6,843 bases of DNA from an uncultured Lachnospiraceae bacterium (GCA_947594085.1 CANQEB010000130.1:1-6843), one strand, 5' to 3'; counted from the first letter of the stretch, positions 1 through 6,756 are shown. Notes: generated by a model not told the origin, from the sequence alone. Made by a program: numbers and translations.

Positions 1-229
1 ACTCTTTCAAAAAATCGGTGAAGCGGCACTTTGGACAGATTCAGCCGTTTTTTAGGTGCAGTTTGCGGAAACTCAAGTGTGCAAATCTGTCCTATCTGTT
101 AAAATACCATTAATCTGACAGATAAACTGCCGCAAAGCAGTCTGCTCTCCATTTGAACAGATGTGCCCGCGACAGCTTTCGCCGCAATATCAATTGTGAC
201 CATATTATCAAGAAAGGAATTGCACAATT
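1..229 (+). promoter_or_regulatory. luxS upstream region with repeated ACAGAT sites
   Basis: This is non-coding sequence before luxS. The hexamer ACAGAT or its complement ATCTGT occurs at 35-40, 85-90, 94-99, 118-123 and 157-162. GGACAGAT (33-40) and ATCTGTCC (85-92) form an 8-bp inverted repeat, and ATCTGACAGAT (113-123) is a palindrome around one central base. I could not find a convincing -35/-10 pair. TAAAAT at 100-105 is a possible -10 box without a matching -35. A weak stem at 21-27/44-50 followed by six T (48-53) could be the end of an upstream transcript. I see no SAM or SAH riboswitch signature. The repeats suggest a regulator binding region, but that is inference. Confidence 0.4.
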
Positions 230-243
230 ATGGAGAAAATTGC
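184..243 (+). promoter_or_regulatory. Potential hairpin enclosing the luxS ribosome binding site and start codon
   Basis: AATTGTG (192-198) is perfectly complementary to CACAATT (223-229). An outer GCAAT (184-188) can pair with ATTGC (239-243). The loop and flanks contain the Shine-Dalgarno sequence AGAAAGGA (211-218) and the ATG at 230, so folding could limit translation initiation. The pairing is seen directly; any regulatory role is inference, and short AT-rich stems like this also arise by chance. Confidence 0.3.
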
Positions 244-709
244 AAGCTTCACCATCGACCACATAAAACTCCTCCCGGGACTCTATGTCTCACGGAAGGA
301 CCACGTCGGAGCGGAAACCGTCACCACCTTCGACATTCGCATGACAAAGCCAAACAGTGAGCCGGTCATGAACACCGCAGAGGTGCACACGATCGAACAT
401 CTCGGGGCGACGTTCCTGCGCAACCATCCTCAGTACGCGGACAAGACCGTCTATTTCGGCCCGATGGGATGCCGTACCGGCTTCTACCTCCTGCTCGCAG
501 GCGACTATGAGTCAAAGGATATCGTCCCTCTCATGGTTGAGATGTTTACCTTTATCCGCGATTACCGGGGCGAAGTGCCGGGCGCCTGCGCAAAGGACTG
601 CGGCAACTACCTCGACATGAATCTCCCGATGGCGAACTGGCTCGCCGACCGCTATCTGCGCGAGGTGCTGACAAATATTGAAGAAAGCCGTCTGGTGTAC
701 CCTGCATAA
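230..709 (+). CDS. luxS: S-ribosylhomocysteine lyase LuxS
   Basis: LuxS is a cytoplasmic metalloenzyme that splits S-ribosylhomocysteine into homocysteine and 4,5-dihydroxy-2,3-pentanedione, the precursor of autoinducer-2, as part of the activated methyl cycle. The 159-residue product is full length for the family. The metal-binding motif HTIEH is at residues 53-57 (His53, His57), the third ligand is Cys124 in AKDCGNY, and Glu56 is the expected general base. The catalytic Cys81 lies in GCRTGF, and Arg37 and His11 match conserved substrate-side positions. The ATG is preceded by AGAAAGGA (211-218) at 11-nt spacing. The gene stands alone: no methionine-cycle gene is adjacent, and it converges on the DUF5662 gene with 48 bp between stops and no evident terminator. 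Sampled GC (about 60-63%) is higher than in its neighbours. Confidence 0.97.
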   Translation: MEKIASFTIDHIKLLPGLYVSRKDHVGAETVTTFDIRMTKPNSEPVMNTAEVHTIEHLGATFLRNHPQYADKTVYFGPMGCRTGFYLLLAGDYESKDIVPLMVEMFTFIRDYRGEVPGACAKDCGNYLDMNLPMANWLADRYLREVLTNIEESRLVYPA

Positions 710-757
710 CACGGATTACTCCGCGGCTGAAAATGCAGTAGGCGCATCCTCATTCTC

Positions 758-1357
758 TCAAATCGGATACCCCTTCAGGTAGTATTCCTTTACGAAGCGC
801 ACCAGCTCCTTCTCGCCCTTCCGGTCAAGGATCCGCAACATACCGTGAAGCTCCTTGTGGGTCTGAGGATGCAACAGATAATGGCTTCTGCCCTTCTCGA
901 AATATTTGAGCGGGTCATGCTGTGTGTAAGATTCTTTATTGTAATTCTTCGACGCGCAAATCCGATCCATCAGCATCTCCGCTACGTATTTTCGCGGCAT
1001 CTGCACCGGCTGAAGCGGATGCTTCGTGTCAGATGTACGGAGTGTGTAATCTGTCCAGTACTCAAAATGATGCCGATTGCGTCCTTTGTGGTGCATCCAC
1101 GCATCCGAGTAACCCTTCTGCTTGCGCTCTCCGTTGTTCGGGCTGCTCTTGCCGTCATCATAATATCGAAAGCCCATAAAAAGCTCGGATGGCATATATT
1201 TAGATAAGTCATGCAAGAGTCCTTGCCGATAAAGCCCAATCCGGAAGCAATGCTCCATCACAAGAAATTTGTGCTCCGTGATCGTGCGCAGGTGCCCCCG
1301 AACCTTGTCCCATGTCATCGGAGGCAGATCTTTTGATTGATTTCTTCTCTCTCTCAT
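758..1357 (-). CDS. DUF5662 family protein, possible HD-like metalloprotein
   Basis: I recognise this 199-residue protein as DUF5662-type, a family of unknown function common in Clostridia. No signal peptide or membrane segment is visible, so it is probably cytoplasmic. Conserved-looking polar motifs run in order: H29, H36, then LLHDLSKY with H49-D50, HHKGRNRHH (89-97), and AEMLMDRICAS with D131. The H...HD...HH...D order resembles the metal-binding pattern of HD-domain phosphohydrolases, but this is analogy rather than a proven assignment. Members are sometimes labelled catalase, and nothing here supports that. The start at 1357 is preferred over Met14 because AAAGGGA lies 8 nt upstream. That site overlaps the stop of the GH13-like gene, whose end is 13 bp away, which suggests translational coupling. 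The gene ends convergently against luxS. Confidence 0.85.
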   Translation of the reverse strand: MRERRNQSKDLPPMTWDKVRGHLRTITEHKFLVMEHCFRIGLYRQGLLHDLSKYMPSELFMGFRYYDDGKSSPNNGERKQKGYSDAWMHHKGRNRHHFEYWTDYTLRTSDTKHPLQPVQMPRKYVAEMLMDRICASKNYNKESYTQHDPLKYFEKGRSHYLLHPQTHKELHGMLRILDRKGEKELVRFVKEYYLKGYPI

Positions 1358-1370
1358 TGTCTTTATCCCT

Positions 1371-3320
1371 TTAATTCGTCTCTTTTGGATCCTTTCCCTG
1401 ATTCCTGCTTGTTCCCTGTTTCAATACTGTCCGCAGGTTCTTTCCCTTTTTTCTTCCCTCCAGGACAACAACGGTGCGCGCCGGCACGCAAAATGCCTTT
1501 GTATCTTCCAGAGCCTCCTGCTCTGCGCGCGGGATGAAACTGATCCTTCTCGATGTGTCCATCGCCGTAAACCAAACCATGTCTTTCGGAAGCAGCGGCA
1601 ATGCGAACTCCTGCAGAACCCAGTTAAAATTGTAGGCAATATAAAGGAAATCATCCTCTCCTACATATTTTCCGCAGTACATACAGCCCAATCCGCGTCC
1701 CATCTGCTCGAAATCTCCATACCAGGCGCGTTCTCCATGGAAAGACAAATCCGGATATCCGACCGATTGATAATCTATGCACTGCGGCTCGCTCTTCTGA
1801 TGGAGAGCCTTATGTGCCTTGCGGTAGGCGATCGCCTCCTGCACAAATGCGCTCAGTTCCTTATTGCTCCGCGCCGCACCCCAGTCTGTCCAGGTCAACT
1901 CACTGTCATGGCAATAAGGATTGTTGTTTCCCCTCTGCGAATTGCCGAACTCATCCCCAGCCAATAGCATCGGCGTCCCCTGCGAAAACAGCAGCATCGC
2001 GAACGCGTTCTTTCTCTGACGCATGCGCAGCGTCCGGATTTCCTTCTTGCGCGAAGGCCCCTCCTCGCCGCAGTTCCAGCTGTAGTTGAAATCCGAACCG
2101 TCACGGTTGTACTCGCCGTTGTCCATGTTGTACTTCCGGTCGTAGGACACGAGATCCATAAGGGTAAAGCCGTCGTGATTCGTCATGTAATTGACCCGGC
2201 CGCATCCTGCAGGATTGCAGCGGAGCTGATAGCTGAAAGCCCGAAGAAACTGCTCATCTCCCTTCAGCACCCTGCGGCAGTCGTTCATGAATCCATCGTT
2301 GGCCTCGCCCAGAAGCCTGCCCTTCCCCTGCTTAAGTGTGTCCGGATACCAATTGCAGATCAACTTTCTGCTTTGGAACAGCGGCAGACGTGCGAGCTCT
2401 GCAACCGCAGAATCGCGCGTCATAACCCCAAAACCATCCACATGGTATTCCAGCGCCCAATAGGTCAGGCACTGTTCGATCCGCGTAAAAGGAATCTCAT
2501 CCGGAAATGAAAACTCCAGAATCACTTCTATGCCGGCTGCGTGAAACGCCTTAACCATGTCCTTAAATTCTACATCAGGATTTCTTGTCGCCGCGTAAGA
2601 CGCCTTCGGCGCAAAATAGCACGCATCTTCGCCGTACCCCCAGTAATTCATGCGATACTGTTCCAGCGATCTCATAGCCTCTGCCACTTTTGGATTGACC
2701 TTTGAAGACTCAGGAGCCGCGTTTTTCTCCTTCGGTATCTTCGACACCATCTCGGAAAACTCGTAGACTGGCATCAATCTTACTTGATTGATCCCGAGTT
2801 GTTTCAAATATGGGATCTTATCGCGAAGTCCCGCGAAGGTGCCCTTCTTCCGCGTACCGGAATTCTTCTGTTTCGTGAAGCCACGGACATGCAGATGATA
2901 CATGATTGCCTCATCGTACGGAATCTGCGGCAATCTGTCCTCTCCCCAGTCATATTTCCTTGTCAAAAATGCCCCTCGCACACTGTGTGGCGAACCGTCC
3001 GGCTGCCTGCCAAACTCCTCTCTCCCCACTACGAGCCGGGCCTGTGGATCCGTATAGACCTCCCCAGCCTCGCAGAAGTTATACTCGTATTTCTCCGGCT
3101 GTAACATTACCTTCATCGTGTACAGCCTTCCCGCCGTCCCATTCTCCGGAAACGGCAGTTTTCCTGCAATCTTCTCTGTTCCCTTTTCATACAAAATCAG
3201 AACCGGCGGCTTATCCTCCACCGCATAACATCCGAAATGTACGCAATTCTTCTCAACTATAACACCTGGTACGTTGTTGTCACTGTCCGCAATTACCCTA
3301 AATTCGCTATCATTCATCAT
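1371..3320 (-). CDS. GH13 isoamylase/GlgX-like protein lacking catalytic residues (probable pseudoenzyme)
   Basis: The 649-residue product has the architecture of GH13 debranching enzymes. A CBM48-like beta domain spans about residues 15-100, followed by a barrel with YHLHVRGFT (141-149), LGINQVRLMPVYEF (175-188) and NYWGYGED (225-232), motif IV NHDGFT (381-386), QGTPMLLAGDEFGNS (447-461), and a C-terminal beta domain. The catalytic motifs are altered. Motif I reads VILEFSFPDE (266-275) instead of a DVVxNH form. Motif II reads HVDGFGVMT (293-301), with Gly298 and Met300 where the conserved Arg and nucleophile Asp belong. Motif III reads LICNWYPD (320-327), with Asn323 at the acid/base Glu. 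Only His382-Asp383 remain. About 50 residues usually found between motifs I and II are missing. A basic tail occupies 621-649. The frame is intact. GAGGA lies only 4 nt from this ATG, so the next ATG at 3317 (7 nt) is an equal alternative. Likely role: glycan binding or regulation, not hydrolysis. Confidence 0.88.
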   Translation of the reverse strand: MMNDSEFRVIADSDNNVPGVIVEKNCVHFGCYAVEDKPPVLILYEKGTEKIAGKLPFPENGTAGRLYTMKVMLQPEKYEYNFCEAGEVYTDPQARLVVGREEFGRQPDGSPHSVRGAFLTRKYDWGEDRLPQIPYDEAIMYHLHVRGFTKQKNSGTRKKGTFAGLRDKIPYLKQLGINQVRLMPVYEFSEMVSKIPKEKNAAPESSKVNPKVAEAMRSLEQYRMNYWGYGEDACYFAPKASYAATRNPDVEFKDMVKAFHAAGIEVILEFSFPDEIPFTRIEQCLTYWALEYHVDGFGVMTRDSAVAELARLPLFQSRKLICNWYPDTLKQGKGRLLGEANDGFMNDCRRVLKGDEQFLRAFSYQLRCNPAGCGRVNYMTNHDGFTLMDLVSYDRKYNMDNGEYNRDGSDFNYSWNCGEEGPSRKKEIRTLRMRQRKNAFAMLLFSQGTPMLLAGDEFGNSQRGNNNPYCHDSELTWTDWGAARSNKELSAFVQEAIAYRKAHKALHQKSEPQCIDYQSVGYPDLSFHGERAWYGDFEQMGRGLGCMYCGKYVGEDDFLYIAYNFNWVLQEFALPLLPKDMVWFTAMDTSRRISFIPRAEQEALEDTKAFCVPARTVVVLEGRKKGKNLRTVLKQGTSRNQGKDPKETN

Positions 3321-3354
3321 CCAGTCCTCGTCTTTCCGCTGATTTGATATGATA

Positions 3355-3381
3355 GGAAGGAGAAAATGCCAGCATCCTTCC
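3355..3381. repeat. 7-bp inverted repeat in the xth to GH13-like intergenic region
   Basis: GGAAGGA (3355-3361) and TCCTTCC (3375-3381) are perfect complements around a 13-base loop. The site lies about 35 bp upstream of the GH13-like start, in a 150-bp gap after xth. No T-run follows on the minus strand, so it does not look like an intrinsic terminator. It could be an operator or a leader hairpin. The gap holds no convincing promoter, so whether the GH13-like gene is transcribed separately from xth is open. Confidence 0.35.
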
Positions 3382-3470
3382 CGGTTGTTGGTGCCTTGCG
3401 TATCCTTTCCACAACTTCTGCAATTCTAAATAATCTTATCCGGCATCTCTTGTATTGTACTTTCTGGAAT

Positions 3471-4235
3471 TCATGTCGGCCCAAGATCAATCGTCAGCTC
3501 CACCGGGCAGTGATCAGAGCCAAAAACCTCCGTGTGAATCTTTGCGCCCTGCAAACGCTCGCGAAGCGATTGAGACACACAGAAATAATCTATGCGCCAT
3601 CCTGCATTCTTCTCGCGTGCCTTAAAGCGATAAGACCACCAACTGTACACACCCTCTATGTCCGGATAAAAATACCGGTAGGTGTCGATAAAGCCATTCT
3701 CCACAAGCTTCGTAAACTTCGCACGCTCCTCGTCGGTAAAACCGGCGTTCTTGCGGTTCGTCTTCGGATTCTTTAAGTCGATCTCCTGGTGTGCCACATT
3801 CAAGTCGCCACAGAAAATTACCGGCTTCTTCTCTTCAAGGTGCTTAAGATATGCGAGGAAATCATCCTCCCACTTCATTCGGTAATCCAATCTGACAAGT
3901 CCGTCCTGTGAATTCGGCGTATAGACTGTTATAAGATAAAAATCAGCAAACTCGAGCGTGATCACGCGGCCTTCATGGTCATGCTCCTCGATCCCAATCC
4001 CCTTTGTGACAGACAACGGCTCAGCTTTTGTAAATATGGCTGTACCTGAGTAGCCCTTCTTCTCTGCATAGTTCCAATACTGATGGTATCCGTCCAGCTC
4101 CAGCACAATCTGTCCTTCCTGAAGCTTACTCTCCTGTATGCAGAAAACGTCCGCATCAATCTCATGAAAGAAATCTAAAAACCCCTTCTGCACACAGGCG
4201 CGAAGGCCATTCACATTCCAGGAAATCAATTTCAT
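3471..4235 (-). CDS. xth: Exodeoxyribonuclease III
   Basis: This is a cytoplasmic metal-dependent AP endonuclease and 3'-to-5' exonuclease of the exonuclease-endonuclease-phosphatase superfamily, acting in base excision repair. The 254-residue product is the usual length for Gram-positive ExoA/Xth. The motifs appear in order: SWNVNGLRA (5-13, Asn7 metal site), IQESK (33-37, Glu35), VYTPNS (104-109, Tyr105), GDLNVAH (143-149, Asp144 and Asn146), WRIDYF (213-218, Asp216) and GSDHCPV (239-245, Asp241 and His242). All expected catalytic residues are present. The ATG at 4235 follows GAGGGA at about 9 nt, and Met1 begins the canonical MKLISWN start. It is divergent from the DUF1292 gene and reads toward the GH13-like gene 150 bp downstream. 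Confidence 0.97.
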   Translation of the reverse strand: MKLISWNVNGLRACVQKGFLDFFHEIDADVFCIQESKLQEGQIVLELDGYHQYWNYAEKKGYSGTAIFTKAEPLSVTKGIGIEEHDHEGRVITLEFADFYLITVYTPNSQDGLVRLDYRMKWEDDFLAYLKHLEEKKPVIFCGDLNVAHQEIDLKNPKTNRKNAGFTDEERAKFTKLVENGFIDTYRYFYPDIEGVYSWWSYRFKAREKNAGWRIDYFCVSQSLRERLQGAKIHTEVFGSDHCPVELTIDLGPT

Positions 4236-4282
4236 CGCTCTGTCTATCCCTCTCTCTTACGAATATCGCTTATGCTGTAGTA

Positions 4283-4311
4283 AGTATATCATCTTTCTCC
4301 AGCTTTTCCCA
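4283..4311 (-). promoter_or_regulatory. Predicted xth promoter (extended -10)
   Basis: On the minus strand TGA directly precedes TATACT (4288-4283), giving a TGn extended -10 box that matches TATAAT at five of six bases. The hexamer 17 nt upstream (TGGGAA, 4311-4306) is a poor -35, as extended -10 promoters tolerate. Transcription would start near 4276, leaving a leader of about 40 nt before the xth ATG. Confidence 0.5.
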
Positions 4312-4349
4312 CATAAATCTTTTAATTTTGCAATATTTCTTTGCGGCTA

Positions 4350-4378
4350 TTGCTATTTTGCACCTTTTCTGATAAAGT
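4350..4378 (+). promoter_or_regulatory. Predicted DUF1292 gene promoter
   Basis: TTGCTA (4350-4355) and TAAAGT (4373-4378) are separated by 17 bp, and TGA (4370-4372) adds an extended -10 element. Each hexamer matches the sigma-A consensus at four of six positions. A start near 4385 would leave a leader of about 35 nt before the ATG at 4420. Together with the minus-strand xth promoter this makes 4236-4419 a divergent regulatory region. I see no gene or larger conserved RNA in it. Confidence 0.45.
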
Positions 4379-4419
4379 AAAGCTGTTCACACAAAACAAA
4401 ACGAAAGAAAGGAACTTCT

Positions 4420-4779
4420 ATGAGCGATTTTGAGACATGCAGTGGCAACTGCGCAAGCTGTGGTGAAGACTGTTCAGACGGCAAGGCCACGATCACTTTG
4501 ACGCTTGACAATGATGAGACGATCGAATGCGCGATCCTCACGACCTACCCGGCAGCGGGCAATCAGTACATCGCCCTTCTCCCTTTGGACGAAAACGGCG
4601 AAAATAACGATGGCGAAGTATTTATCTACCGTTTCAGGAACGAAAACGGCACACCAGTCCTGGAGAACATCGAGGACGATGATGAGTATGACGCCGCGTC
4701 TGATGGCTTTGATGAATGGCTTGATTCCATGGAATATGATGAACTCATCGCGGCAGAGGATGAAGAAGCTGAAGAATAG
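4420..4779 (+). CDS. DUF1292 domain protein with N-terminal four-cysteine cluster
   Basis: This small, very acidic 119-residue protein is probably cytoplasmic, with no signal or membrane segment. The central part (about 23-77: ITLTLDNDETIECAIL, YIALLPLDENGE, EVFIYRF) matches DUF1292 (YrzB-type), a family of unknown function that is widespread in Firmicutes. Ahead of it sit Cys7, Cys11, Cys14 and Cys18, spaced CX3CX2CX3C, which could hold zinc or another metal. The C-terminal third is dominated by Asp and Glu and includes EDDDEYD and AEDEEAEE. The ATG follows AAAGGA (4408-4413) at 6-nt spacing, a good site. The gene is a single-gene unit with its own promoter and terminator, divergent from xth. 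In other Firmicutes DUF1292 genes often sit near ruvX, which is not present here. Confidence 0.88.
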   Translation: MSDFETCSGNCASCGEDCSDGKATITLTLDNDETIECAILTTYPAAGNQYIALLPLDENGENNDGEVFIYRFRNENGTPVLENIEDDDEYDAASDGFDEWLDSMEYDELIAAEDEEAEE

Positions 4780-4799
4780 CCATTGACGTTGTTGCTCAG

Positions 4800-4857
4800 A
4801 AAAGACTGTCACAACAGCCCGTTTGCTACCTCTTTTGGCTGTCACGGCAGTCTTTTT
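4800..4857 (+). terminator. Intrinsic terminator, probably bidirectional
   Basis: AAAAGACTG (4800-4808) pairs with CAGTCTTTT (4848-4856), extended by a T-G and a C-G pair. After a 3x3 internal loop, ACAGCC (4814-4819) pairs with GGCTGT (4837-4842) around a 17-nt loop. A run of five T (4853-4857) ends the structure on the plus strand, just after the DUF1292 stop at 4779. On the minus strand the same stem ends in TCTTTTC, so it may also stop transcription of the convergent helicase gene, which ends at 4908. CTGTCAC is directly repeated in the two arms (4806-4812, 4839-4845). Confidence 0.82.
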
Positions 4858-4907
4858 ATAAATTCTCATAATCACCTTATAGCATAGTTCTATGACTGGT
4901 TGGTTGA

Positions 4908-6752
4908 TTATTGTCTCTGCGATTTCAGCAATATATCCAGGAATTGGGATGGCTCCGCTGCTTTTCCATATCTTTGTCTCGTATAAAAGATGTGAAGTCT
5001 GTCCTTGGCCCTTGTCATCCCAACATAAAAAAGTCTCCGTTCCTCTTCAAGATCCGCTTCCAGCACAGCTTTGCGGTGCGGGATGACGCCTTCATTTACA
5101 TCAACCAGAAACACCTCCTGGAATTCCAGTCCCTTGGAGCCATGCAGCGTAGCAAGCATAATGGCATCCTTCTTCTCTTCCCTCTTGGAACGTTTTTCTT
5201 CCAGCGCTTCCTTGTATTCTTCGATATGCGCAAACCATTCCTCACAGGTCATATACGGCTTAGCACCTTGCTGAATCTCATCGAGAAGATCGGTCAGTTC
5301 CTCCGGTTTCATCCGTCTGGCTTTGGCATATTCTGTCACATATTCTTCATAGCCAATTCCCCGACGTATGTAATTGATCGCCGCGTACGGAGTCATCCGC
5401 GCAAGGAGTTTCAAATCTGTCTCCATGCGGTCGATGCGATCCAGCATCCACTCTTTTTCCTCATAATAAATCCGCAATTCCTCAAACGATAGCCGTTTTG
5501 CGTTGATACAGTCTCTGCTGATATAGCGTTTTGGGCGGTTCATCACCTGTAGAAATTCTGTCCGGTCCAACCCTTCCCGCGCCAGATGCAGATATGCAAA
5601 TATATCTCGCGCAATCCAATGTTCATAAATGTTAGGCAGCGCATCATGCATCTCAAATGGAAGGTTAAACTCCATCAACCGCTCGGCAAATGGCCCAACC
5701 CCCTGATTTGTACGAAACAACACCGCAATCTCAGAATACGGAACTCCTTTTTTCACACTCTCATGAATGCACTTAACCAGATAAAGGCTCTCATGCTCTT
5801 GACTGTCCAACTCCTGAATGTCAATCTTTTGTCCTTCACCGCGGACATCTCGAATCTTCTTCGCATAGCGGTGCTCGTTCTCTCCGATAACCTTCAGCGC
5901 TCCCTCGATCACCGGCGCCACAGAACGATAATTCTGATCCAGCAGGATCCTCTTTGCATCCGGATAGTCTTTCGAGAAATTCAGCATAATCTCCGGCTTC
6001 GCACCGCGAAAACGATAAATGGACTGATCATCGTCCCCCACAATAAACAAATTGTCCTCCGGTTTCGCAAGCATGCGCAGAATTTTATACTGCAACAGAT
6101 TGATATCCTGAAACTCATCCACCAAAATATAGCGAAACCGTCTCTGCCAAACCTCTAGGATATCTTGTCTTGCGGTCAAGAGTTCATACGTGCAGACGAG
6201 CATATCATCGAAATCCAGCATTCCTTTCGCGCGATGAATCGCTTCATACTGCTGATACAATTGTCTAAATACATCCTCCGGGCATGATCGGGAATAATAA
6301 TTCGCCAGATTGATCTGCTCATTTTTTACAAGACTAATCTCTGAGACAAGCTCCGAAAGCAGCTCTTTCTCATCCTGCGCCTCCGTCTGAAGCTCGGATA
6401 GCATTTTTTGTAGCAGCTGTCGCAGGATCTGATATTTTGCGTCCTCAGTCAAAATATTGGCGGATGTCAAGCGATACGCATGCTTCAAAATGCCGAAAAA
6501 GACTGCATGAAATGTCCCAAACGTAACTCCAGGCGACTTGCAGATAGCACAAAAACGCTGCCGCATCTCCTGCGCCGCAGCTTTCGTAAACGTGATCACA
6601 AGGATCTCTTGTGGCTTCACATGACGTTCTTCGATCAGATATCTTGTTCTCTGTGTGATAACGAGGGTTTTGCCGGAGCCCGGCCCTGCCAGTACCATGG
6701 CGGGACCGTTCCCGTGGGCGATTGCCCGTGATTGTGCGTTGCTTATCTGCAT
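4908..6752 (-). CDS. UvrD/Rep-family ATP-dependent DNA helicase (SF1A)
   Basis: This is a 3'-to-5' superfamily 1A helicase, expected to unwind DNA in repair or replication restart. In the 614-residue form the Q-motif is SNAQSRAI (Gln7), Walker A is GPGSGKT (23-29), Ia is TFTKAAA (54-60), Ib is GTFHA (79-83), II is VDEFQD (211-216), III is GDDDQSIYRFRG (239-250), IV is NYRS (274-277), V is TLHGSKGLEF (535-544) and VI is YVGMTRAKDRL (576-586). All ATPase motifs are intact. It stops soon after motif VI and is about 100 residues shorter than typical PcrA/UvrD. It thus lacks their C-terminal tail, so I do not call it pcrA. The ATG at 6752 is chosen because AGGAG (6761-6757) lies 4 nt upstream. A GTG at 6782 would add ten residues but has no good ribosome binding site. 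Confidence 0.93.
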   Translation of the reverse strand: MQISNAQSRAIAHGNGPAMVLAGPGSGKTLVITQRTRYLIEERHVKPQEILVITFTKAAAQEMRQRFCAICKSPGVTFGTFHAVFFGILKHAYRLTSANILTEDAKYQILRQLLQKMLSELQTEAQDEKELLSELVSEISLVKNEQINLANYYSRSCPEDVFRQLYQQYEAIHRAKGMLDFDDMLVCTYELLTARQDILEVWQRRFRYILVDEFQDINLLQYKILRMLAKPEDNLFIVGDDDQSIYRFRGAKPEIMLNFSKDYPDAKRILLDQNYRSVAPVIEGALKVIGENEHRYAKKIRDVRGEGQKIDIQELDSQEHESLYLVKCIHESVKKGVPYSEIAVLFRTNQGVGPFAERLMEFNLPFEMHDALPNIYEHWIARDIFAYLHLAREGLDRTEFLQVMNRPKRYISRDCINAKRLSFEELRIYYEEKEWMLDRIDRMETDLKLLARMTPYAAINYIRRGIGYEEYVTEYAKARRMKPEELTDLLDEIQQGAKPYMTCEEWFAHIEEYKEALEEKRSKREEKKDAIMLATLHGSKGLEFQEVFLVDVNEGVIPHRKAVLEADLEEERRLFYVGMTRAKDRLHIFYTRQRYGKAAEPSQFLDILLKSQRQ

Positions 6753-6756
6753 ACTG

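Noticed and set aside
1..229. SAM or SAH riboswitch upstream of luxS
   Set aside because: None of the conserved core sequences of these riboswitches could be found, and no strong terminator-like expression platform precedes luxS.
845..1207. Plus-strand open frame of 120 codons
   Set aside because: It lies wholly antisense to the DUF5662 gene, has no recognisable domain and has no good ribosome binding site.
2175..2510. Plus-strand open frame of 111 codons
   Set aside because: It is antisense to the GH13-like gene, with composition that mirrors that gene's codons, so it is a shadow frame.
1371..3320. Active glycogen debranching enzyme (glgX) or pullulanase
   Set aside because: The scaffold fits, but the nucleophile and acid/base positions are Met300 and Asn323 and the motif I-II loop is missing.
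3355..3381. Intrinsic terminator after xth
   Set aside because: The 7-bp stem is not followed by a T-run on the minus strand and lies about 90 bp past the stop.
5586..6158. Plus-strand open frame of 190 codons (and 4911-5492, 193 codons)
   Set aside because: Both are antisense to the helicase, whose motifs are unambiguous. Neither resembles a known protein.
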